A DNA stretch of 64,000 nucleotides, from positions 14,448,001-14,512,000 of the forward strand of contig CM065397.1 of NCBI GenBank assembly GCA_033060915.1, given 5' to 3'. The translations under genes and the position numbers were made by a program. Positions 1 through 10,606 of this stretch are shown in pieces. The DNA comes from Euryodendron excelsum. Taxonomy: Eukaryota > Streptophyta > Magnoliopsida > Ericales > Pentaphylacaceae. How positions within the stretch are numbered: position 1 is the first letter of the stretch; the number at the start of each line of letters is the position of its first letter. The notes beneath the pieces are model-generated. The model was not told where the DNA came from, ran no database searches, and saw only the letters and a list, made by a program, of their open reading frames with translations.

Positions 1-3000
1 CAGATTGGCAGTGAAGCTATTATCTGCCCTACTTTCACCACGTTGCAGGCTGGCATTTGCTCCGGAAAGTGAACTCAAAAGGCTCTCACCAACCTCACCC
101 TTGCAGAGGGGACACAGCGCATTGATCTTCAGCCACTTATCCACACAATCCTTGTGGAAGAAATGAGAACATGGCAATTCTCTAAGCTCGTCATTGTTTG
201 CATACTTTGCCAAGCAAATGCAGCAAACCTGTAAAGCAATAGAATAACCAGTCATTTGGAAACCTAGCCATTCAGGGTATTAAGAATCCAGTGACCCAAA
301 AGAATGTTCAACAAAAGCAGATATTATAATCTCTTTAAAATTTGTGACTCAACAAACCAATCAAGGTCCGATTTCACAAAAGCCTCATCGACCCATTATT
401 AATATTATTGGCATAATGTGATGTCAAACAATTTCAAAACTTCATATCTATGCCATAATGTTGGTTTCAAAAGGTAAATATGAAATGATAAAAAATAAGA
501 AAAAACTTGACCTCCTCATCAGATGCCACTGGCCATTGGGGTTAATTATGGTCATTAGCCAATTTGATAATATTTCTTGTCTCCAAGACATTCAGAGCCT
601 AAGAACTAAGAAGAATGGAAACTTATAGAAAGATGCCGTGTCCGTGTGGGACAAGCATCCAAAAGTGTCGTTTTATTTTTTCAATTTTTTTAAAATCCAA
701 CGAGCTTTGAACATTTGGGGAACATAAATGTCTGTCGCTTGGACTTATGTGAAACACATCTAAAGTTTGAAGAAGATCACATGGGATACAATTATAAAAT
801 AAAACAATGTGAGTTTAAATCTATCAAATCTCTCCTCCTTTATGCTGTGTTTGGAACCCAGATTTATTGAAGGAAACGAAAAAGAAAAGGACAAGGGAAG
901 GGAAAAGAAGAAAAATGTGAGATTCTACATACTATGCTCTTGTCAGGTTACACTGGGAAATTGAGAAAAGAATGAATAAGCATTTATCAATAACACTTGT
1001 AAAGGTAAATAAGAGAATATGGTTGATTCACTCTTCTCTTTTATTTTTTTTTACCCACAACTTTCCCTTAACAATCAAACAATAACAGTAATTTCATTTC
1101 TCATCATTTTCCCTTTTCCCTCCATAAATCCGACATCCAAACACAGCATTGGACTTTTTAATTTTGGGAATTCTAAAGCCAAAAAATAACAATGTGTATG
1201 AACAGAGCTTTCAAAAATAGGTATTAGGACGTTTTATTCATACTTCTTTTCCATTATGCCAAATACTTTTTTTTACCATTTTGATATAATAAAAGTATTT
1301 GTTATGAAAATGAAGAAATACGTATTATTTTCCTACATAAAAACATATATTTATTTGTTTTCGTGTTCGTACTGCATTGTGTCTTGATCTTTTTGAAAAT
1401 TGTGGTGTTGGCGTATCCGTGTAGTGTGAACTACCCATAACAGGGCAATGGCACATCAACCAGGGAAGCTTTCGGTAGAAAAACAGGGCAACGGCACTTC
1501 ATAAACCCAAGTGATGCAACATTTTAAGAGTGAACTACAAACCAGGGAAGCTTAGTGTATAAGAAAACAACTTACAGCATCTTCTCCTGATATCACACGC
1601 TCCTTTTCCGTTCCTGCAGCCACAACCCCACCTTCAACCATGCCTGCGTTGTTTTCTCTTCCATTGCCACTTCTGGTTTTCTTTATCTTAAACTTGTAGG
1701 TCGGCAGAGAATTTATTGATTCTGATGTGGCCCCTCTATTTTGAGTCAGATCCTCTCTGAAGCCCAGGACAGAAATTATACAAGGGAGGCAGCAGCAGAT
1801 TGTGGCGCACAGAATAAATGGCATTGCATATCCGACACAGCTGAAGGTGAGAAACACTATACACAACCTGAAAATTGATAATGCATAAATGGGTTGAGCA
1901 CCCATTAAAAGGAAAAATAGAAACAGAATGCAGAAATGAAAGCAGAATATGCCATACAATGACTCAACTCACTTGTACAAGTTTGGAGCCTCAGAGGAAG
2001 AAGAGTGCCCTCCAAAAATCCAAACGTTGCCAACCACAAACCACACTGCGAAGAAGCAATCTAAAGCCATCTTGAAGTATTCCACAAGTGCCTTGAGTCT
2101 GCAAGATATAAACCAGATCATTTAGGTGTTCTTTTCTATACCAGCATTTTCAATTAATCGCACTTCTAAATAACAGAAACAGAATCTGTCTAGCTTCTTA
2201 TGCTTCTGTCTAGCTTCTTAAGAAGCATACAAAATGAGTAATCAGAAAATGTAGAAGCCAAGGGTCATCCTTCACCAAATAATTGACAGCAGAAGCATCA
2301 TTACAAGACTGGTTTCAAACAATTAACTGAAGCACCATTAACAGTAATGGGTTGCATTTTAAAAACCTCTCCTTTCTTGCCATAGGCCGGGTCTCTTACA
2401 AGGGTCCCTCACCCAATCTTGTGATGTTCCCATTACAGATTGTCCCCCACTGAAAAGGATGTGACACACTCGTATTAGCTCTACAACTATTGTCACGAGC
2501 CGAGGTCCCTTAAAGGGTCTACCCTATAAGAAACCACCCAACCCAGGAATCTTATACTCAAGTGGCGAATTCCAAAATTCTTCTTGCTTACCACTGTATA
2601 TTCTAACCACTATGAGCTGATCATTGGAATGTCTCTGAGAATTGAGGTGGATTTTGGCTCAAAGTTCTTTACAAAATGCTTTCAGGAGAAAATCATTGGC
2701 ACCTCCTAAGATGAATATCCAGCAGAAGATCTAATCGTCAAGACTTAATGCTATCGTCATGCATATCCAGATTTGCCCTTAAAAGTGAAACAATGTGTAA
2801 CAAGAGTTGTTGTCGCCATATATATAACAGTCGGGAGCTTTACAATCGTCTAAAACCTTCACTAGTCACTTGTCCAAAAGGGTTCTCAATAATAGTTTAT
2901 CAGAATATTTATGGCCTGTTTGGAAGTTGAGGAAGGAAAAGAGAAAGGAAGTGGGAGAGAAATCATAGGGAAAGTTATTTGAATTTTCTTTCCCTCTCCC

Positions 3001-6000
3001 TCCCAAGCTAGAAAGCTAACAGAGAAGGAAAAAATTATTTTTCCTTCCTTTCCTCAAGTTCCAAAGAGGCTGTTAGTATTCCACATTATTTTTCTCAAAG
3101 CAGTGTGAAAAAAAAGAACCTACTAGTATAGTTAAGCTCCAACCAACAAGTACATCATGTAAAAGTAAACTTTTTTTCTTAGTACCCTACATATACATGA
3201 ATTCTTTAAACATCTTGAAACAATTGATGAAACCTCCCTGCAAGTAAGCAATCATGATATGCACTGTCTAGCCGACTCTGGATCCATAAAAAGAATTCTT
3301 TTCATGATCTCTGGAAGTCTTAGGAAATAAGGCACACCATGGTATTATACAAGTTAAACATAGGATTTAGATAACAATTTAGGTTATTAGTTTTGGAGAC
3401 ACTCCTAAAAGAGTAAAGAACTCTAAGGAAGACACCAATCAAATGAGCCAATATGAATGCAAGGATCCCTTTTCCCATGCTCCTTGGCATGAATCTAATA
3501 CAAAAGTTATAAAATTCCCATTGTTATAGCTGTATTAAGCTCTACGATGAACTCAAATGAAGGCAGACAAGAGGTGCCTTTAATGATTCATGGATACAAA
3601 AACTTCAGCAGTTTAAAGTCACCCTCGTAAATTAATTTAACAGAAACTGTTGATCTCTCTATACTATCAAGACCTAAAGCAATCCCTTGAACACCTTTTC
3701 AATAGAACCAGAACTCTTAAATTAACTGTTCTTCCTTTCTACAAGCCCGGAAGGTCTGGAAACCCCTGAAATCAACTACAATGAGTATTTAGCATTACAC
3801 AATATGACCAAGTAACTCCAAATTCAACCAAAAAGGATCCCATTATTCATAGATGCTCATCTTTGCTTGACCAGAGGTTTCACAGATGCTCATCTTTGCC
3901 TGACCAGAGGTCCTCCAACTACTTTTATACATCAAAATGCAATTTCTTTACCATCTTCAAAAGTTATGTAGTATCTTATCTACTACAAAAGTGACACCAA
4001 CTGACAAAGATTGAGCAAACTAAATTTAATAATAACAAAAGCAGAGTGTGTATTCTCACATGGGACTGTGAGGAATTAAAATACTTGGGAACGAAGTGAT
4101 AAAGGATGTATTAACAGCTATGAAGCCTGGGATAGAGACGAAAACAAATTTGAGATATGGCAGGTGGTAAACAGAGTTGAACAGAATACTGAATACTGAG
4201 CAAAAGTTCAAACTAAACGAGAATTACATATTGCAATCCTATAATGGAGAATCCAGCTCTCACTCCATATGAAATTTATATTTTCTCAGAAACAATTATT
4301 ACTAATATGGGCATTGTTATGAAAGTCAATAATGGTGGATGACCGAGGGATGCTTATTACACCTAACATTCACCAACCTCATTGTACAAATTATGATCAT
4401 CAATTTGATGCATTTGGTGAAAAAGTCTCCCATGTAATTTAGCTATATTTCTCTAGGTATGTTGGCCCGATAACCTAGCATTTGTCCCCATCAGCTGTAT
4501 GTATAAATAGGAGGCTTCGGATGAAGTTTAAGGGTGCAGAAGAAAGAAGAAACGAGAAAGAAAGAAGAGAAGAGGAAGAATAGAGAAGAGAGAACAAAGC
4601 AAGAGGTGTAGGCAAAATATTCATATTCAAGTTGTATTTTATATTTTGCCCTATGACAAAAATAAAGTTTTAAGTGATCAAGAAGATCTATCCCTAATAG
4701 TTCCAGAAGAATTATCTAACTATTATTTGACAGTTTCAGAAGAACTAATTTTATTATATACGGTGTTCATTTATTTTGCTTGCTTTATATTTCTTTAGTT
4801 TTATAACATGTTATCAACACGAAACTCTAAATACTTAAGGCCAAGTATCAAAATTTCGTTTCGAGAGGTCGTTTCGGTTGGCTCGGAAACGGAAACGTTT
4901 CGGAAACATTTCGGAAATGTTTCGGAATGTTTCGGAAACATTTCAAAAGTGACAAATATTAAAATAGTAAAATACAATCTTTTGTATAAAAATTATACAC
5001 CTTTTATAAAAATTTTAAATTTGGGTTAATACAACTTATTGTTTAGTTATTTAATATTGTGTTTTGGTGCATTTTCTATATTTCAGCATGTTTTGATTGT
5101 AACAATAATGTTTCGTTATTCCACTAGTGTTTCGTTTCGGTCTCTTAGGAAATGGAAACGTTTCAGCCGTTTCGGTGAAAACAAATGGAAATTTTGTTCC
5201 TTGCTTGAGGCAAATATTTTATTTGTGTTCTTCAATAAAGCATTTATTTATGGAGTTAATACATTAGTTCTACAACTGTGTTAGAAAATTTATAAATCTC
5301 ACATTAAAAAAAATTTAAAAAGAGACTTGGTGAGAAGAGGTAGCATACGTAGCTTTGGGGGCTCCCAAAGGCTGGTAGCCGTGCACTATGGAGAATGATA
5401 ATAAAATAAGGGTAAGAAGGAAAGGCAAAAGAGTGTTATGATTATTGTAGTGTTTGGGTATGAGTATTGAATAGAAAGGTGAAGATTCAGGAGATAAAAT
5501 TGTGTGAATTGTAATGGTGTGAGATTAAAATAATCCAAAGATTGGAATAAATAAAATATTAAAGAGAGAAACAGTGGATGATTAATATATTAGAAAATAA
5601 AGTTTATCTTTTGGCTAAAGATTCGGATGAGTGGGATTTGTATCATATATTTGACCGAAATTCTATAGTATGTCTTCTTTATATTATTTTTGTATTATCA
5701 TGATTTAGATTCTAAAACTTTGTTATCTTGTTGTGGGAGTCTGAAAATGTCAAATCTCACAAAGCTAGAATTTACTACTCTTGACATTTCGGGCAAAAAT
5801 TATTTATCTTGTGTAGTTGATGCTTAGATCCATTTGTGTGTAAATGACCTTGGAAATATTATAAAAGAAGAAAATGAAGAATCCTAGCAGGATCATGCAA
5901 AAGCAATGATTTTTCTTCGCCATCATATTCACAAGGAATTGAAAACTGAATACCCTAAGGTAAAAGATCCACTGACACTATGGCAAAATTTAGAGCAGAG

Positions 6001-9000
6001 ATATGAGCACCAGAAAACCATTTTTCTTTCCCAGACCTCGATATGATTGGATGCATCTGAGGTTGCAAGATTTTAAAGTTATTAGTGAGTACAATTCTGC
6101 ATTATTTAAAATTAGCTCACAATTAAAATTATACGAGCAAAATATTACTGATGAAGATATATTAAAAAAAACATACTTCATATTTCATGCCTCGAGAGTG
6201 GGGTTTTAAGAAATATTCAGAATTAATACCATGTCTTCTTCTGGCTGAACAAAATAATTAACTTCCGATGAAAAACTACCAGTCTCGCCCGACTAGCTCT
6301 ACGCCATTCCCTGGTTGGTGTGAACATTTCCATCACGATATTCAAAGAAATCTAAAACATCAAGGTTAAGTGGCTTCTACTAAGTCAATCAAAGGTTTAG
6401 CTGTACGACAGGTACGTGAGCAATGACCTTTCATACTATACTTATAACAAACATCTTCATAATTTTCAAAAGGTTTATTATGTAAACCTTTTCTCTTTCT
6501 TGCTTTGCTTCAGAGCTGTTCCATTACTGGTGGTGTGATGTATTATTCTGAACTCGAGAACTTGAAGAATTATAACTGTTACCTCTAAGGTAACCCCCAC
6601 GATTACGAAAATTATTTCTGCAACGGCAACAGCAACGGCCACTCCATGACTACACCCATAAACTGAGGTTGCATTCACTTTAAGGAATGGTGAAAAACCA
6701 GTCGGGCGAGACTCGTGATTTTCCATCAAAAGTTCATTATTTTGTTCAACCAGAAGAAGACATGATATCAATTCTGAATATTTCTTAAAACCTCATTCTC
6801 AATATTGCTGCTGCAAGAGCACATTCAAGATATGAATTGTGGAGTATGTTTTTTCTAACATATCTTTATCAATAATATTTTACCTACATAATTTCAATTG
6901 TGAATTGATTTAAATAATACAAAATTACACTCACTAACAATTTTAAAATCTTGCGACCTCAGGTGCATTCAATCATAGCTAGCCCTGGAGAGAAATATAG
7001 CCTTCTGGTGCTCATATCTCTCATTTAAATTTTGTCATAGTGTCAATAGGTCCTTTACCGTAAGGTATTCAGTTTTCAATTCTTCGTGAATATGATGGCA
7101 AAGAAAAATCATTACTTCTGCACAATCCTGCTAGGATTCTTTATTTTCTTCTTTTATAATATTTTCAAGGTCCTTTGCACACAAATGGATCTCAGTATTA
7201 ACTATCCAAGATAAATAATTCTTATCCGAAATGTCGAGCGGTAAATTTTAGCTTTGTGAGATTTGACATTTTCAGAATGCTACACCCAAGGAACAAAATT
7301 TCCATTTGTTTCCACCGAAACGGCCAAAACGTTTCCGTTTCCTAAGGGACCGAAACGAAACACTAGTGGAATAACGAAACACTATTATTACAATCAAAAC
7401 ACACTAAAATATAAAAAAATGCACCAAAACACAATGCTACATACCTAAACAATAAGTTGTATTAACCCGAATTTAAATTTTTTATAAAATGTGTATAATT
7501 TTTATGCAAAAGATTGTATTTTACTATTTTAATATTTGTCACTTTTGAAATGTTTCCGAAATATTTTCGAAACGTTTCCGTTTCCGAGCTAACCGAAACG
7601 ACCCCTCGAAACGAAATTTTGATCCTTGGCTACACCCAAAAGATAACAAAGTTTTAGAATCTAAATCACGATAACACAAAAATAATATAAAGAAAACATA
7701 CTATAAAACTTTGGTCAAATATATAATATAAATCCCACTCATCCGAATCTTTAGCCAAAAGATAAACTTTATTTTCTAATATATTAATCATCCACTGTCT
7801 CTCCCTCTAATATTTTATTCATTATTTATTCCAATCTTCGCATTATTTTAATTTCACACCATCACAATTCATAGAATTTTATCTCCCGAATCTTCACCTT
7901 TCTATTCAATGCCCATACACAAACACTATAACAATCATAACACTTCTTTGTCTTTCCTTCTTTCCCTTATTTTATTATCATTCTCCATGGTGCACGGCTG
8001 CCAAGCTTTGGGAGCCCCCAAAGCTGTGCATGCTACTTCTCACCAAGTCCCTTTTCAATTTTTTTTTAATGTGAGATTTACAAGTTTTCTATAACAGTTG
8101 TAGAACTAATGTATTAACTCCATAAACAAAATGTTTTATTGAAGAACATAAATAAAATATTTACCACAAGTATTTAGAACTTCGTGCTGATAACGTATTA
8201 TAAAACTAAAGGAATATAAAACAAGCAACAAAACCAAACACAGTATATAATAAAATTAGTTCTTCTGAAACTATCAAATAATAGTTCTATAGTTTTTCTG
8301 AAACTATTAAGGATAGATCTTCTTGATCACCTAAGATTTCATTTCTATCATAAGACAAAATATAAAATACAACCTGAATTTAAATATTTTACCTACACCC
8401 TTTGCTTTCTTCTCTCTTCTTTATTTTTTCTTTCCTCTTCTTTCTCTCTCTTTTCTTCTTGTGTTTCTTCTTTCTTCTACACCCTTAAACTTCATTCGAA
8501 GCCTCCTATTTATACATGCCGCTGATGGAGACATATACCAAGTTATCCGACCAACATATCCAGAGAAATATAGCTTAATCACGTGGGAGACTTTTCTACC
8601 AAATGCATCCAGTTGATTACAATTTGAACAATGAGGTTGGTGAATGTTAGGTGCAACAAGCATCTCTTGGTGATCCACCAACTGCAACATTTGAGAAATT
8701 AATACACAATATTGGCACGCGTCGTCTCAAAGATCTTTCATTCTGAACAATTGAAACTATCAACTTCATACCAAATGTATGAATGAGGAGAAGTCGCATA
8801 TTGTATTCTTTTTTCTTTGCCAACAGTTTTTTTCCCATAGGATTTTTCTTGACAATGTTTTAACGAGACAATGATAACGCACCCACTCTATTTTATATTA
8901 CACAAGAATATTATACTCTTTTCCTTCGCTAAGAATTTTTTCTCACTGATTTTTCTTAGCAAGGTTTTAATGAGGCTTCTTGTGGCGGTCATCTACGGGG

Positions 9001-10551
9001 AAGTGTTATGAAAAGTCAACAATGGTGGATGACCGAGGAATGTTTATTGCACCTAACATTCACCAACCTCATTGTACAAATTGTGATTATCAACTTGATG
9101 CATTTGGTGGAAAAGTCTCCCACGTGATTCAGCTATATTTATCTGGATATGTTGGCCGGATAACCTAGCATTTATCCCCATCAGCTGCATGTATAAATAG
9201 GAGGCTTCGGATGAAGTTTAAAGATGCAGAAGAAAAAAGAAACACAATAAGAAAACAGAGAGAAAGAAGAGGAGAAAAAGAATAGAGAATAAAGAAGAAA
9301 GTAAAAAGTGTAGGTAAAATATTTAAGTTCAAGTTGTATTTTATATTTTGCCCTATAATAGAACTAAAATATTGGGTGATCAAGAAAATCTATCCCTAAT
9401 AATTCCAGAAGAACTATTTAACTATTATTTAACAGCTTCAAAAGAACTAATTTTATTATATACTGTGTTTGGTTATCTCACTTGCTTTATATTCTTTTAG
9501 TTTTATAACAGGCATTACCTAGTTTTGGTCCCCTTTAACCCAAAGCACTGGGAGAGTGGGTGGTGTAAGACTGGATAAGAAACTGATCTTTGCATTATTT
9601 GTGCATGGTGGCTGCTGCTATACTCAAAATCCCCATTCTCACGTCAGTAGCCAGAACTTTTACCATAGCACCTAGCAATGCCTCTTAATCATGACGAATG
9701 ACCTAAACTTGGACAAAGGAAACTAGAAGAGGAGTCGTCTCTTAGCCATCAGTTCCTAGAGTTTTGAATGCCCTAGGCTGCTCTAAAGAGGTTCCAATTT
9801 GACGATATATTATGATTTATGAGCTCCGGGGTCCTTCGCTCAAAATAAAAATAAGGGCTTTATCATTCTATAGTCTTGTATTACTCCTTTGGCTATTTTA
9901 AATGGCAAAAACAAGTTAACATTTGACCATGTTCTTTTGCTCCATCTCCAGTTATTGCCCAAGAAAGCAAGCAGCCAAGAATGCCAAGTGGTCTGAGAAA
10001 GCATTTTGGAGGTGCAAACATGAAGCAAAAATGTTTCTCCATGAAGCAAAAATGTTTCTCCAGCTGAGAACCAAAGTTCTACTGCTACTATACCTACACC
10101 CGTTCTTTTTTACACACTGCTTGCAGAATCTAAGATATTCCCATAAAGGGAATTTTCTTCAAAAATATTTAGCAGACAAACAGCAAAACGGCTAGAACTT
10201 ATATAGCTGGCTTTGATGCTGAAGACACGGGTGGTTCCTAGTCAGTCACCTGAGGTGCCATTCAGCCAGAATATTGGAGTGTATGTATTTGATTCTCTAA
10301 AGACCTCTGCAATGTTTTCCAGCTATCCAGTACGCTGCAGATATGTGGAAGTTATTTAATTCAACTGTAACAGGCATACAGTTTTTGAGTTCATTCTGAC
10401 TCTACTAAAGACATTTCTTGAGTTCCTAGGACCATGGTATAAACTTGCTATCTCAGCTAATTGTAAATATAGTAATATTACACACAGTACAGGTGTCTTC
10501 TGATCCTTTCACTTATGCCTTTCAGAATACAGTAATTTTGTTTTGGGTTTT

Positions 10552-10606
<55 letters not shown>

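Larger units (their letters stand above)
2099..4314 (-). other. Intron 1 of the RING gene, part between exon 2 and the retrotransposon
   Basis: Non-coding. It contains a short tandem duplication near 2180-2225 (GTCTAGCTTCTTA twice), a MITE-like segment at 2913-3072 and a 28-bp direct repeat at 3851-3911. No conserved exon is missing here: the codon split AG|A joins 12603 to 2098 directly, giving Arg201. Confidence 0.6.
4315..9510 (+). mobile_element. Rearranged Ty1/copia LTR retrotransposon with an inverted internal 5' LTR-gag copy
   Basis: The 5,196-bp element starts TGTTATGAAA, ends TTTTATAACA, and is flanked by GGCAT on both sides (4310-4314 and 9511-9515), so it is one insertion. Order: 5' LTR (4315-4808), leader, gag remnant on plus (5747-6313), gag on minus (6314-7269), minus leader, minus LTR (8196-8680), C-terminal RNase H codons on plus (8681-8746), polypurine tract GGGGAAG (8997-9003), 3' LTR (9004-9510). 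Most of pol (protease, integrase, reverse transcriptase) is absent. The gag resembles the MSNLTKLEF...LDISGKNYLSW type of plant copia polyproteins. The element lies in intron 1 of the RING gene, in the opposite transcriptional sense. It is non-autonomous as it stands. Lineage within copia is not assigned. Confidence 0.9.

Noticed and set aside
4842..5203. Reading the GTTTCGG/CGAAAC clusters as a satellite or transcription factor array
   Set aside because: The 8-bp duplications and inverted ends show that they are subterminal repeats of a MITE.
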